A DNA stretch of 64,000 bases from PALSA-612 sp963742925 (GCA_963742925.1 CAVUNV010000007.1:160131-224130); one strand, 5' to 3'. Positions 16,805-26,302 are shown, counted from the first letter of the stretch. Notes: a model not told the origin generated them from the sequence alone. Numbers and translations are program-made.

Positions 16805-17659
16805 CTAGCTCTTGGCGCGGCCGGCGAGGTCGCCGATGAGGTCGCCGAGCTCCATCGGGAGGACGATCTTCGTCGCGTCCGAGCTGCCGATCTGCTTCAG
16901 CGCCTCCAGGTACTGGAGCCTCATCGTGTTCGAGTCGACCGTGTGCGCGATCTCGAAGATCTTCGAGAGGGCGAGCGCGAACCCCTCGGCGCGCAGGCTG
17001 GCCGCCTGCCGGTCCCCCTCGGCAGAGAGAATCTTCGCCTGCTTCTCACCTTCTGCGACGGTGACCGCCGCCGACTTCGTCCCCTCCGCCTCGGTGACGA
17101 CGGCGCGGCGCGTCCGCTCGGCCGACATCTGGCGCGTCATCGCCTCCTGCACGGCCGGCGGCGGTGTGATCTCCCGCACCTCGACGTTGGTCACCTTGAC
17201 GCCCCAGCGCTCGGTCACCTCGTCGAGCTTCGTCTGCAGGAGGGCGTTCATCTGCTCGCGCTTCGAGAGCACGTCGTCGAGCGCCATGTCACCCACGACG
17301 CTGCGCAGCGTGGTGGCAGCGATGTTCTCGGCCGCCCCCGCGAAGTTCTGCACCTTGACCACCGAGTCGACCGCGTCGACGACGCGATGGAAGACGATGA
17401 AGTCGATCTCGATCGACGCGTTGTCCTTCGTGATGCCCGTCTGGCGCGGAATCTCGAGGTACTGCTCGCGCAGGTCGACGACCACCGGCCGGTCGACGAT
17501 GGGGATCAGGAGGATGATCCCGGGCCCCTTCGTGCCGATGCAGCGGCCGACCCGGAAGACGACGGTGCGCTCGTACTCGCGCACGACGCGGACGCTGAAG
17601 AAGACGATCAGGAGGAAGAACCCGACTACGAGAATCGCAGCAATGATGGCGACGATCAC
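16805..17659 (-). CDS. SPFH/band-7 (stomatin-like slipin) membrane protein
   Basis: 284 aa from a GTG start. One N-terminal transmembrane segment (IIAAILVVGFFLLIVFFSV) precedes the SPFH domain (REYERTVVFRVGRCIGTKGPG, IPIVDRPVVVDLREQYLEIP, ITKDNASIEIDFIVFHRV). A long Ala/Glu-rich helical tail (EAEGTKSAAVTVAEGEKQAK) follows. Typical of slipins that scaffold membrane microdomains. Many slipins have an NfeD partner gene; none is adjacent here. Confidence 0.92.
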   Translation of the reverse strand: MIVAIIAAILVVGFFLLIVFFSVRVVREYERTVVFRVGRCIGTKGPGIILLIPIVDRPVVVDLREQYLEIPRQTGITKDNASIEIDFIVFHRVVDAVDSVVKVQNFAGAAENIAATTLRSVVGDMALDDVLSKREQMNALLQTKLDEVTERWGVKVTNVEVREITPPPAVQEAMTRQMSAERTRRAVVTEAEGTKSAAVTVAEGEKQAKILSAEGDRQAASLRAEGFALALSKIFEIAHTVDSNTMRLQYLEALKQIGSSDATKIVLPMELGDLIGDLAGRAKS

Positions 17660-17714
17660 GTCGGCGCCACTCTATACCTGTGCCCGAGTCCACACGATCC
17701 ATGAGAATCCGCAG

Positions 17715-19151
17715 ATGCGCCTGCTCGCTTCCGCGCTCGTCGTGGCGTCGTTCGCCGCCTTCAGCACCTCGGCCTGGGCGGGGGACTGGCTGCAGTTCGG
17801 CTTCGACTCGGCGCGGACGAACGCGCCGGCGGGGGCGACCGGCATCACCGCGGCGAACGTGGGCGGTCTCGTTCGCCAGCAGGTGAGCCTCGACGGGGTC
17901 GCCGACTCCTCGGCGGTGTACCTCCGTGGAGCCACGGTCGCCGGTGCTACCCACGACACCTTCTTCGTGACGACGAGCTACGGCCGGACGACGGCGATCG
18001 ACGCCGACACGGGCGCCGTCCTCTGGGTGTACGTCCCGCCCGGGATCGCCGGCTGGGAGCACACCGCCCAGATCACGGCGGCAGCGCCGGCCGCCGATCC
18101 GAGCCGGCAGTTCCTCTACAGCGCCTCGCCGAACGGGAAGATCCACAAGCTGCGCGTCGCGGACGGCAGCGAGGTCACCGCGGGCGGGTGGCCCGTGACG
18201 ATCACGCTCGACCCGCAGCACGAGAAGATCGGCCCCGGCCTGAACGTAGCCGGAAACCTGGTGCTCGCGTCCACCGGCGGCTTCATCGGCGACATCCCGC
18301 CCTATCAGGGGCACGTCGTCGCGATCGACCGCGGCACCGGCCGGCTCGTCAACGTCTTCAACGCGCTCTGCGCGAACAGGCACGAGCTGATCGTGCCGAG
18401 CTCGTGCCGGTCCGACGGCGCCGCGATCTGGGGCAGAGGCGGGGTGGTGGTGGAGCCGGGGTCGCACAAGCTTCTCGTCGCGACGGGCAACGGGCCCTGG
18501 AACGGCCGTACCGACTGGGGCGACAGCGTGCTCGAGCTCTCGCCGGACGCGGGCCGTCTCCTGCAGGCCTACACGCCCAGGAACGCGGCCGATCTCGAGG
18601 CGGGCGACCTCGATCTCGGCAGCGCCTCCCCCGCGATCCTGTCGAAGAACCTCGTCGTGCAGCCGGGGAAGGACGGGAAGATGCGGTTGCTCCGTCTCGA
18701 CCGGCTGAACGGCCGGACTGCCGGCGCCGCGCCGGTCAAGGGCGGCGAGCTGCAGATCCTGCCGGCCCCGCGGAGTCACGAGGTCCTGACCGCGCCGGCC
18801 GTCTGGCATTTCCGGGGTCTCACCTGGCTCTTCGTCGGCGACTACGGGGCGACCGCCGGCTATGTGCTCGTTCCCGGAGCGAAGCCGCGCCTGCGGCGCA
18901 TCTGGCAGGTCGTGACCGGCGCATCGAGCCCGGTCGTGGCCGGCGGCCTCCTGTACGTGTTCGACCCGCTGGCGGGCGGCCTCAACGTGTACCTGCCGAC
19001 GACGGGGAGGCTCGTGACCTCCCTCCCGACCGGCCTCGGCCACTGGAACTCGCCCATCGTCGCGGACGGTCGCGTGGCGATACCCGAGGGGGATTCCAAC
19101 CGCCACCGCCTCACGAGCGTGCTGGACATCTTCCGCCTTCCCCGGACCTGA
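17715..19151 (+). CDS. Secreted PQQ-like beta-propeller protein
   Basis: 478 aa from ATG 17715. A signal peptide (LLASALVVASFAAFSTSAWA) is followed by GDWLQFGFDSARTNA and repeated propeller blades such as TTSYGRTTAIDADTGAVLWVY, ASPNGKIHKLRVADGSEV, HVVAIDRGTGRLV and GGLLYVFDPLAGGLNVY. Blade signatures of the AxDxxTGxxxW type mark PQQ-dependent dehydrogenase-like or BamB-like propellers. No clear PQQ ligand set is visible, so it may be a binding or structural exported protein. Confidence 0.85.
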   Translation: MRLLASALVVASFAAFSTSAWAGDWLQFGFDSARTNAPAGATGITAANVGGLVRQQVSLDGVADSSAVYLRGATVAGATHDTFFVTTSYGRTTAIDADTGAVLWVYVPPGIAGWEHTAQITAAAPAADPSRQFLYSASPNGKIHKLRVADGSEVTAGGWPVTITLDPQHEKIGPGLNVAGNLVLASTGGFIGDIPPYQGHVVAIDRGTGRLVNVFNALCANRHELIVPSSCRSDGAAIWGRGGVVVEPGSHKLLVATGNGPWNGRTDWGDSVLELSPDAGRLLQAYTPRNAADLEAGDLDLGSASPAILSKNLVVQPGKDGKMRLLRLDRLNGRTAGAAPVKGGELQILPAPRSHEVLTAPAVWHFRGLTWLFVGDYGATAGYVLVPGAKPRLRRIWQVVTGASSPVVAGGLLYVFDPLAGGLNVYLPTTGRLVTSLPTGLGHWNSPIVADGRVAIPEGDSNRHRLTSVLDIFRLPRT

Positions 19152-19187
19152 CTCGAAACGGCACGAAACGCGCGTTACGATGCCCGC

Positions 19188-19400
19188 GTGCGACTCCGCG
19201 GGATCAAGCTCAGGCTGCGACCGCTGAACGAGGCCGAGGCGTACGCGCGCTGTCACGGCACGCGCGGCGCCGAGGTTCGCATCGTCCACCTGGAGCCGAA
19301 GCGTCCACGCTACGAGGCGCCGGTCACCGGCGAGGATCTCCGCCGCTCGTTCGAGGTCAAGCTCGACGAGCGCGAGCCGCACGAGCAGGCGGGCGTCTAG
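19188..19400 (+). CDS. Small hypothetical protein (70 aa)
   Basis: GTG start at 19188. The basic N-terminus MRLRGIKLRLRPLNEAEAYA is followed by CHGTRGAEVRIVHLEPKRP and a charged C-terminal half (GEDLRRSFEVKLDEREPHE). No domain recognised. It lies 7 nt upstream of the dehydrogenase gene, so probably in the same transcript. Confidence 0.6.
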   Translation: MRLRGIKLRLRPLNEAEAYARCHGTRGAEVRIVHLEPKRPRYEAPVTGEDLRRSFEVKLDEREPHEQAGV

Positions 19401-19407
19401 GTCTCCC

Positions 19408-20338
19408 GTGAGCGCAGCTGACCCGCAGACGACGCGTGTCGGCTGGATCGGCACCGGCGTGATGGGACTGTCGATGTGCGGGCACGTGCTCGACGCCGGC
19501 TACCAGGTGACGGTGCACAACCGGACGCGCTCGCGCGCCGAGCCGCTCCTCGAACGGGGGGCGACCTGGGCCGACACGCCGGCGGCGGTCGCGGCCGCAG
19601 CAGACGTGGTGTGCTCCATCGTCGGCTACCCGGCCGACGTGCGCGCCGTGATCCTCGGTGAGGACGGTGTGCTGAGCGGCGCGGCGCCGGGAGCGGTGCT
19701 CGTCGACTTCACGACGAGCGAGCCGTCACTGGCGATCGAGATCCACGAGGCCGCCGCCGCCAGGGACGTGGCATCGGTGGACGCGCCCGTGTCGGGCGGC
19801 GACGTGGGTGCCCGGAACGCGACGCTGTCGATCATGGTCGGCGGCGACGAGGACGCCGTCGAGCGCGTCCGCCCGCTGCTCGACGTGATGGGCAAGACGA
19901 TCGTGCGCCAGGGCGGGCCCGGGCGCGGGGCAGCACACGAAGATGGTCAACCAGATCCTGATCGCGACGGGGATGATCGGCGTCTGCGAGGCGCTGCTCT
20001 ACGCCTACAAGGCCGGCCTCGACCTCGAGACGGTGCTCGAGTCGGTCGGGCCGGGCGCCGCCGGCTCGTGGTCGCTGGCGAACTACGCGCCGCGGATGCT
20101 GAAGGGCGACTTCGAGCCGGGCTTCGTCGTCGAGCACTTCGTCAAGGACATGGGCATCGCCCTCGCCGAGGCCCGCCGGATGAATCTGTCGCTGCCGGGC
20201 CTGGCGCTCGCCGAGCAGCTCTACGTCGCGCTCACGGCCCAGGGCAAGGGCCGCAAGGGCACGCACTCCCTCATCCTCGCGCTTTCCGGCCTCTCCAACG
20301 TGGACTGGGAAGCGAGAAGCGCGACGCCAGCTGTGTAG
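19408..20338 (+). CDS. 3-hydroxyisobutyrate dehydrogenase-like oxidoreductase (single frameshift)
   Basis: GTG 19408. The Rossmann GWIGTGVMGLSMCGHVLDAG binds NAD(P); FTTSEPSLA and DAPVSGGDVGARNATLSIMV match the substrate-binding signature of beta-hydroxyacid dehydrogenases. The frame changes near 19921: removing one G gives GGPGAGQHTKMVNQILIATG with the catalytic Lys, and the second half continues to WEARSATPAV. The C-terminal dimerisation helices are normal. Substrate could be 3-hydroxyisobutyrate, tartronate semialdehyde or a related acid. The G-run insertion suggests a sequence error. Confidence 0.88.
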
Positions 20339-20498
20339 GCGAGCAGCGGCAGACCGAGCCGCCGAGCTTCCCGCGCTCGAAGTGGAGGCCGCAGCGGTTG
20401 CACGTCGGCGGCAGGATGCCTGCCCGCACGAGCAGCCCGCGGACGAGGATGATCCAGAGCATCGCCCAGGGAGCGAGAAGCCACGTCTGCGTGATCAC
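20271..20498 (-). CDS. Small membrane protein with zinc-ribbon-like cysteines
   Basis: 75 aa from a GTG at 20498. A hydrophobic N-terminal segment (MITQTWLLAPWAMLWIILVR) precedes CNRCGLHFERGKLGGSVCRC, two CxC/CxxC knuckles typical of a small zinc ribbon. The C-terminus is basic and overlaps the end of the convergent dehydrogenase gene by 68 bp, so the exact stop is uncertain. Function unknown; the cysteine pattern is what argues for a real gene. Confidence 0.5.
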   Translation of the reverse strand: MITQTWLLAPWAMLWIILVRGLLVRAGILPPTCNRCGLHFERGKLGGSVCRCSPTQLASRFSLPSPRWRGRKARG

Positions 20499-20585
20499 CC
20501 CTCCGCTATCGGCAGCTTCCGGCGCGGTATTTAGCGCTTCCGGGGGATCGGCGGAGCTCCTCGGCGCCGTGGCTAGAATGCCGGG

Positions 20586-20831
20586 GTGAGCTGGGTGTTC
20601 GTCGGGTTGCTCGCCGGCGCCGTTCTCGTTCTGGTCGGCGCTGAATGGCCCCGGCTCAGCGAGCGCTTCGGACTCGACGAACGGCGCGAGGCGCGCGAGC
20701 AGCGCGTCCGGGCCGAGCGGAAGTCGAAGCTGCGCGTCGTGCGGGACGACTCGGAGGAGTTCGAGGCCAGCGTCCGCCGCGACCTCGACCGCCTGCCGAC
20801 GATCGAGAAGAAGCGCGACCCGCGCCGCTGA
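20586..20831 (+). CDS. Small single-pass membrane protein (81 aa)
   Basis: GTG start at 20586. One N-terminal transmembrane helix (WVFVGLLAGAVLVLVGAEW) followed by a charged cytoplasmic segment rich in Arg/Glu (ERREAREQRVRAERKSK, RRDLDRLPTIEKKRDPRR), probably helical. No family recognised. Its end nearly abuts the convergent subtilase gene. Confidence 0.6.
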   Translation: MSWVFVGLLAGAVLVLVGAEWPRLSERFGLDERREAREQRVRAERKSKLRVVRDDSEEFEASVRRDLDRLPTIEKKRDPRR

Positions 20832-20834
20832 CGC

Positions 20835-23300
20835 CTAGCGAACGGTGAACGTTGCGCGGTAGACGCGCGTGTTCGGCAGGACGCCGCCGAACGTCTCCAT
20901 GTTCTTCGTCTCCTGGTAGTCGGAGACGGTCAGCTCGAGCGTGTGCTTGCCCGCGCCGAGGCCGTTCAGCTCGACGGTGACCCGTCCGGCCGCAGTATGA
21001 GAACGTCCTGCTTGTAGCCGTCGATCCTCGCGACGAGCGAGGACTCGTCGACGCCTGATCCCTTGTCCTGGACGGACACGAGCAGCCGCCCGGACGAGGC
21101 GACCGTGGGCGTCAACAGCTTCGCGGTCGGAGGCGCCGTGTCGTTCACCCAGAGGCGGAACGTGAACGGCCCCGCCTGGCTGCGGCCGCGGGTGTCGAAC
21201 ACGACGTCGTACGAGCGTGACGCGGGGGCGATCACGGCGACGACCGGCTCGGGCTGCCCGAACGTGTCCTGGTAGGGATTCTCGTTGATCGGCAGCGCCG
21301 GGATACCGAGGAGGTGGTTCTCGTCACCCGGAAAGACGATCCGCGACGTGACGGCGACACCGGCCGACTGGCCGGTGACGACGACGCCGAAGTTCGCCAC
21401 ACGCTTCGAGAGCACGACGCGGAATACCTGCTCGGGGCCGGGAAGGTTGTTCGTGATTCCCGAGCCGCCCGGGTTGTCGGGATAGCGGTACGAGGAGACG
21501 CGCGCCTGTCCCAGCTTCGTGTTGCCCTTGTACACGCCCGCCTTCCGGAGGATCGCGCTCGGCTTCTCGAGGCGCGGGTGCTCACTCCGCAGCCAGAACG
21601 GGATCGTGTCGCGTCTCGGTGCCGCGCTTCAGGACGACGAAACCGGTGACGTCCGCCTCTCTGGCGCTCGCGGCCACGCTCGCCTGGGTCATCACGCTGC
21701 CGGGCACGTTGACCGTGGTGGGCGCGGTGACGGAAACGCCGCCGGTCGGGTCCTGGACGGCAACGGACACCGTCCACGGTGCCCGCTCCGCCGCCGGCGT
21801 CGGTGAGCTGGATCGTCCGTGTCGCCTTGGTGCCCACCTTGACCAGACCGAACGAGATACCGGTCGGCGAGGAGAAGATCAGCGGGTCGTTCGCGGTCGG
21901 GACGTAGATCAGGCCGCCGCCCTCGCGAGTTGTCGGCACCTCGTCGCCGCGAGCGTTGAGGACGGGCCGGCCAGTGAGGACGAGCGCGGACTTGATCTGC
22001 TCGACGGTCCATTCCGGGTGCTGCTGGCGCAGCAACGCGGCTGCCGCAGCCACATGAGGAGTCGCCATGCTGGTTCCGCTGAACTCGGCCCAGAGGCCCT
22101 CGCTCGGCGGCACGGAGGACAGGATCGCCACGCCGGGCGCGCTTACGTCGGGTTTCATCCCCAGCGAGACGGGCGTCGGCCCAGCGGACGAGAACGGAGC
22201 AATCAGATCGTTCCCCGTGACGGCCGCGGCCGTAATGGCGCCGGACGCGTTCCCCGGGGAGCTGATGCTTCCGTAGCCCGAATCCTCGAATTCGTTCCCC
22301 GCCGCGATCGCCGGGACGACCCCTGCCTTGGCGGCGCCGTCGATGGCCGCGACGACGATGTCCCGGGACGGCTCGATCTCGGACTCGCCGAGGGAGAGGT
22401 TGATCACGTCCATCCCGTCCGTCACCGCGGCTTCCACTCCTGCCGCGATCTCGGGCGCGTTTCCGTCGAGCCCGAAGGACGGCGTCGGCACGGCGTAGAC
22501 CTTGTAGTTGCCGAGGTAGGCGCGAGGCGCGATGCCCGAGATCGGCCCTGCCGAGACAGCGTTTGCGAGGTAGTCACCTGCGGCGATCCCGCCCACGTGC
22601 GTGCCGTGGTCGTCCTGACTGCCTGACGTTGGCGAACGGCAGCGTCTCGATCGGCGAGGTCGCGCCCGGAGGGGCGAACGTCCGGGCGACGATGACCTTC
22701 GGCGTGGTGAATGCGGTGTTGCCCTTCGGGAAACCCGGGGGATAGACGTAGCCGGTCGGATCGAAGAAGGGATGGGCCTGGTCGACGCCCTCGTCGAGGA
22801 TGCCGATCTTCATGCCGTTCCCCGCACGTGGAGAAACTCGGCAAGCCCCAAAGCTGATCCGCGCCGATCAGTTCCGCGTCGGGGACGCCGGCGAGGTGGT
22901 ACTTGACGTCAGGGTAGACCGCGTCGACGCCCGGGATCCGCGAGAGCCTCGAGAGATCGCTCGAAGGGACGACGACCGCCAGTCCGTCGAGCACCACCTT
23001 GTAGCGCCAGCGCACCTTCGCCGAAGGGATGGCGCGCTCGATCCGCCGGACGAGCGCGTCCTGCCGGAGCGTCAGATCGTGGAGATAGGAAAGGCTCGAA
23101 GGGGACTGCAGGTCGAGCCGCTGCGCCTTCGCCTGCACGGTCAGCACGCGGCTTCCCTGCACCGCGTCGGCCAGCGACGGCGCCGCGAGTGTGACGACGA
23201 CCTCCGTGCGCGGGGCCGCGGAGGCGTGCGCGACCGGGGCCGCGCCGAACGCCACCAAGCCTGCCAGCGCGATCAAGACCCCCCGTCTCAGACCATTCAT
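20835..23300 (-). CDS. Secreted subtilase (S8) with inhibitor and C-terminal domains, multiple frameshifts
   Basis: Start ATG 23300; signal peptide GVLIALAGLVAFGAAPVAHA; an I9-like propeptide (VVVTLAAPSLADAVQG); then the triad Asp (MKIGILDEGVDQAH), His (DDHGTHVGGIAAG) and Ser (FSGTSMATPHVAAAAALLRQ). Ig-like C-terminal modules end ETKNMETFGGVLPNTRVYRA. To read it through, the frame must change near 22821 (extra base in a C run restores STCGNGMKIGIL), 22615, 21775, 21605 and 20990. Both insertions and deletions occur. Either a pseudogene or poor sequence; every domain and catalytic residue is otherwise present. Likely an extracellular protease. Confidence 0.8.
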
Positions 23301-23497
23301 GGTACGGAGATCGCCCCGAGCCCGGGGCTACAATGTGCTCCCGCGCGGCAGCCGTCTCGAGTCGGCCTTCGGCCACTGACTCGAAACGGCGGGGACGTCC
23401 ACGCCTGACAGAGACGGGCGCACCCGAGCGAAGCCCGGATGCGCCGCCGAACTCCTCAGCAGGTGCTCGCCGGGCGGGCGTTAGAATCGTGGAGCGG

Positions 23498-23581
23498 GCG
23501 GATGTGGCGGAATTGGTAGACGCGCACGGTTCAGGTCCGTGTGGGGGTAACCCCGTGGAGGTTCAAGTCCTCTCATCCGCA
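23498..23581 (+). tRNA. tRNA-Leu (CAG)
   Basis: 84-nt class II tRNA: acceptor GCGGATG/CATCCGC, anticodon stem CACGG with loop ttCAGgt, a variable arm (tgggggtaacccc) and T-arm GGTTCAAGTCC. Its 3' end is the target of element E2 and is copied at 37841 and 38263. Confidence 0.96.
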
Positions 23582-23598
23582 CCTAGCTTCTGAGCAGG
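23549..23598 (+). repeat. E2 attL
   Basis: 50 nt starting aaccccgtggaggttc and ending cttctgagcagg, identical to 37841-37890; the next 16 nt remain similar (cgctcctcgg in both). Confidence 0.93.
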
Positions 23599-24757
23599 GC
23601 TTTCGCTCCTCGGGACTCCGAGTAGTGCGCAGTCAGTGCACAAACGATCGCGGCGGCCGCCGTTTCGCTGGTCGAAAGCGTCGAAAACGGCGCGTAGGTA
23701 CTGATCGAGTCGGTGCTTGAGACGGGCGTAGGTCGTCCTCGATCTGCACGGTGCTCGAGCCCAAGATCACGGCCAGGTAGGAGAGCTGGATCGCCGCTCG
23801 TCGATCGCCCAGGTCGCGAAGGTGTGCCGGGTGTCGTAGAGCCGGCGATGCTCGAGGCCGGCGGCCCGGATCGCGGGCGTCCATTCGCTGTAGCGGAACC
23901 GTTCGATGTCGATCGTAGTGGCCGCGCGCGAGCGGGGAAGAGGATCTGCGAGTCGATCCTGATCGCGGCATCTGATCGAGGGCCTCGCAGCGACGACCTG
24001 AGTTCTGAGTGGCACGGCGTCGCACGGAGCCGCTCCGGCGTCTTGCACGCCTTTCAGCACGTCTCCGCGTGAACCGACGGCGGACGCTGGAGGAGGCCTT
24101 CGCCTGCCGGTCGATGTCGCGCGCGGTGGAGGCCGAATAGCTCCTCGGGCCGGAGGCCGGTGCCGGCGAGCACGATCGGGATCGCGCCGATACCGCGGGT
24201 CGAGCTCCGCGGCGACGGCCTCGACCTCGGCCCACGTCTCGAACGGGAACACGTCGCGGCGCTCGTGCCTCTTCCGCTTCGGGTTCTTGATCCCCGCGGA
24301 TGCGTCACGGGTGACGAGACCACGCGCCGAGGCCCAGGAGAGCGCCTGCCGGAACGCCCGGAAAACGTCCGCGCCTGCTGCCCGACGGTAGCTGCTCGCG
24401 CCAGTCCTCGAGCTCGATCCTGCGCAGGCTGTCCGGGTGACGCTCGCCGAACTCGGCGCGGGCGTGCTTCAACTGCGCGGTCAGCTTCCGCACGGTGGCC
24501 GGGTCAATCGTGCGGCCGTGCTTGTCGAGAAACACGTCGAGCAGGCCGTCGACCGTCTGCGATCGTTCGCTCGCGGGGATCGCCTCGCCTCGCCGTAGGG
24601 CCGAGATCTCATCCACCTTCACCCGGAGCCACGTCGACGCGGCCGTTGCGGTGGAGAAGCCACCCTGGTACTGCCGGACACCGGCCTCGTCATAGAACCG
24701 GGCGCCGTAGTTGCGTTGGCTGCGCTTGACGATCGCGCCCGTCTGCTGTTTAGGCAT
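23563..24757 (-). CDS. Tyrosine integrase of E2 (several frameshifts)
   Basis: ATG 24757 overlaps the stop of the upstream HTH gene by 8 nt. N-terminal SAM-like region (GARFYDEAGVRQYQGGFSTA, VDGLLDVFLDKHGRTIDPAT); catalytic pieces in shifted frames: GTGLRPEELFGL (box I Arg), LYDTRHTFATWA (HxxR type) and STVQIED-TYARL (nucleophile Tyr). Breaks lie near 24390, 24200-24260, 23795 and 23735. The last 17 codons run across the att core and stop (TGA, 23565-23563) inside tRNA-Leu. It integrates E2 at tRNA-Leu. Catalytic residues survive if frames are rejoined. Confidence 0.82.
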
Positions 24758-25022
24758 CGTCGCCTCCCTTCGCTCCCCGCAGGAGCTTGTGTGCCGTCTC
24801 CCGGCTGATCCCGGCCTCGCGGGCCAACCTGGCGACGTCAAGCCGGGCGGCCTTGCCGCGGACGAGGAGCGTCTGCAGTTCCTGCCGTGCCTGGTCTGCT
24901 TCGAGCCGTATTCGCTCTCGCCAAACGAGGTTGATCGCCAGGGCGCCTATCACGACGCGTTGTTCAGCGGCAACCTTCTCTTCGAGCCCCACGGGTGTCA
25001 CCTCCAGGTCGACCTGTGTCAA
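24750..25022 (-). CDS. Small helix-turn-helix protein coupled to the integrase
   Basis: 90 aa from TTG 25022. A long helical middle (WRERIRLEADQARQELQTLL) precedes LDVARLAREAGISRETAHKL, a resolvase/Fis-like helix-turn-helix at the C-terminus. Overlap with the integrase start suggests translational coupling. The inverted repeat GTGTCA-7-TGACAC covers its start, so it may control its own expression. Perhaps a DNA-bending or regulatory partner of the integrase. Confidence 0.65.
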   Translation of the reverse strand: MTQVDLEVTPVGLEEKVAAEQRVVIGALAINLVWRERIRLEADQARQELQTLLVRGKAARLDVARLAREAGISRETAHKLLRGAKGGDDA

Positions 25023-25034
25023 TCACACTGACAC
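25016..25034. promoter_or_regulatory. Operator-like inverted repeat GTGTCA-N7-TGACAC
   Basis: GTGTCA (25016-25021) and TGACAC (25029-25034) flank 7 nt, overlapping the start codon of the 24750-25022 gene and abutting the excisionase stop. A further ctgacact lies near 25068. A repressor site is plausible, unproven. Confidence 0.45.
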
Positions 25035-25273
25035 TACCTAGCCACGCCCATGCTGTCAACTGCCCTGACACTTTGCGTCTGGAGGCTCGGGGCAACCCGC
25101 CACCCGTCAAGCATCGCCTCCACCTCGGACACCCGGAACCGGACCGGGCCGCCCTTCCGGCCGCCGAGCCGGAACCCGGGCAGCCGGCCATCCTCGAACC
25201 AGTCGAGGATGGTGGAGCTCGAGAGGCCGAGGTAGTCGGCGAGTTCGGCTGCAGTAATGAGGCGGTCGGTCAC
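25034..25273 (-). CDS. Excisionase-like HTH protein (E2)
   Basis: 79 aa opening MTDRLITAAELADYLGLSSS then TILDWFEDGRLPGFRLGGRK, a standard HTH_17/excisionase domain, with the wing VRFRVSEVEAMLDGW. It sits at the head of the minus-strand integrase operon, as recombination directionality factors usually do, and faces the cassette array across a 270-bp control region. Confidence 0.88.
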   Translation of the reverse strand: MTDRLITAAELADYLGLSSSTILDWFEDGRLPGFRLGGRKGGPVRFRVSEVEAMLDGWRVAPSLQTQSVRAVDSMGVAR

Positions 25274-25545
25274 GCCGGCTCCCGCTGAAGCTCTACGGCC
25301 GGACTGTCGATAACAGGGGAGGCAGCCGACGCGTCCAGGTTCGCCCTCTCTGTGCCGTTGTGATTGAGCGTGTCGGCTGCCTCCCGTTTAAGACGCGAAG
25401 GCGAAATGCCGATATCGGCATCGGCAGAATCCGGCGCGGGAGACTGAAACCCAAGGACGCGGCCTCGACTCCGCTTCCCTTCCGCGCCGGCTAGCACTCT
25501 CGATCGACGCAACTCACCCACGCTGCAGGCGCCAGGTCGAACGTG
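25274..25545. promoter_or_regulatory. Divergent control region with long inverted repeat and palindrome
   Basis: No gene. Perfect 14-bp inverted repeat gggaggcagccgac (25317-25330) and gtcggctgcctccc (25372-25385) with a 41-nt loop, and a perfect 16-bp palindrome ATGCCGATATCGGCAT (25406-25421). It lies between xis (minus) and the cassette array (plus), the expected place for operators or a replication origin of the element. Confidence 0.6.
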
Positions 25546-25560
25546 TAGAACCCAGACCCT

Positions 25561-25770
25561 ATGGCAGTAACCTGGAAGGTTCTCGTCCACTACCCGAACG
25601 GCACCGACGCGGTGGTTGTCGTGGCTTCTGGTCCGGCGGATGGAACTCTGCTCGCCGTACTTGGCGAGGAGCCCCGTTGGATGGTGAAGAGGTCGAACGC
25701 TCGATTCGGCGTGTTCGAGGGGCAGGATTACGACTACGAAGCGCACGTCAGCGCCGCCGCAGCGGAGTAG
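25561..25770 (+). CDS. Cassette gene A: VHYP-motif small protein
   Basis: 69 aa. MAVTWKVLVHYPNGTDAVVV opens a small beta-rich protein; WMVKRSNARFGVFEG and QDYDYEAHVSAAAAE follow. It aligns with the next two genes over W..LVHYP-G, a central W-K, and a Y-[DT]-E..V end, so the three are tandem paralogs. No Shine-Dalgarno site; instead TAGAAC (25546-25551) sits 9 nt before the ATG, suggesting a leaderless transcript. Function unknown. Confidence 0.75.
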   Translation: MAVTWKVLVHYPNGTDAVVVVASGPADGTLLAVLGEEPRWMVKRSNARFGVFEGQDYDYEAHVSAAAAE

Positions 25771-25812
25771 TTGCCTCACGCGGCGCGCTCCGAAGGTGTA
25801 CAACCGACGTGC

Positions 25813-26040
25813 ATGGCCGTCGCGTCCTACGGTGTCCTCATCCACTACCCGAGCGGGATGTCTCGCGTTGAAACGCTCGTGGGACCGATGCCGACGAAGG
25901 CTGGCGACCCGGTCGAAATCAAACGGCAGCCGACAGGTTCCTGGATCGCTAAGGAAGACCCCAAGATGCAACCCTCCGGCGCGCTTGAGGGGAAGAGGTA
26001 CGACCTCGAGGTTGAGGTCCAGCACCCGCCGGAGGGATAG
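25813..26040 (+). CDS. Cassette gene B: VHYP-motif small protein
   Basis: 75 aa from ATG 25813. MAVASYGVLIHYPSGMSRVE, then SWIAKEDPKMQPSGALEG and KRYDLEVEVQHPPEG. Paralog of genes A and C. TACAAC (25799-25804) lies 8 nt before the start; TCACGC (25776-25781) lies 17 nt before that box and directly after gene A's stop. The frame is open further upstream into gene A's tail, but the conserved MA-start and promoter spacing favour 25813. Confidence 0.73.
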   Translation: MAVASYGVLIHYPSGMSRVETLVGPMPTKAGDPVEIKRQPTGSWIAKEDPKMQPSGALEGKRYDLEVEVQHPPEG

Positions 26041-26092
26041 GCGACCGCTCACGCTGGCCACGCTCGCGCTCTGAAGGTGTAGAACACGGCTC

Positions 26093-26302
26093 ATGGCGCG
26101 CCCGTCCTGGACGACGCTTGTCCACTACCCGGACGGCCGGTCGAAGGTCCGCGTCGTGTTCGAGACACCCGTGCCCGACGCTCTGCTGGTCGGGCCAGAG
26201 GGCGACCGCTGGGTCATGAAAGCGGTGAGGATTAGCGATGGCGAACTCGACGGCCTGACGTACACGCACGAGGCCCAGGTAGAGCCCGCACCGGAGGAGT
26301 AA
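26093..26302 (+). CDS. Cassette gene C: VHYP-motif small protein
   Basis: 69 aa. MARPSWTTLVHYPDGRSKVR, then GDRWVMKAVRISDGELDG and LTYTHEAQVEPAPEE: same plan and length as gene A. TAGAAC (26080-26085) is 7 nt before the ATG. The stop is followed within 8 nt by TCACGC. Unknown function; acidic C-terminus shared with A. Confidence 0.75.
   Translation: MARPSWTTLVHYPDGRSKVRVVFETPVPDALLVGPEGDRWVMKAVRISDGELDGLTYTHEAQVEPAPEE

Noticed and set aside
17289..19454. 721-aa minus-strand ORF opposite SPFH and beta-propeller genes
   Set aside because: Shadow frame; only its last part mimics the SPFH gene in a shifted frame.
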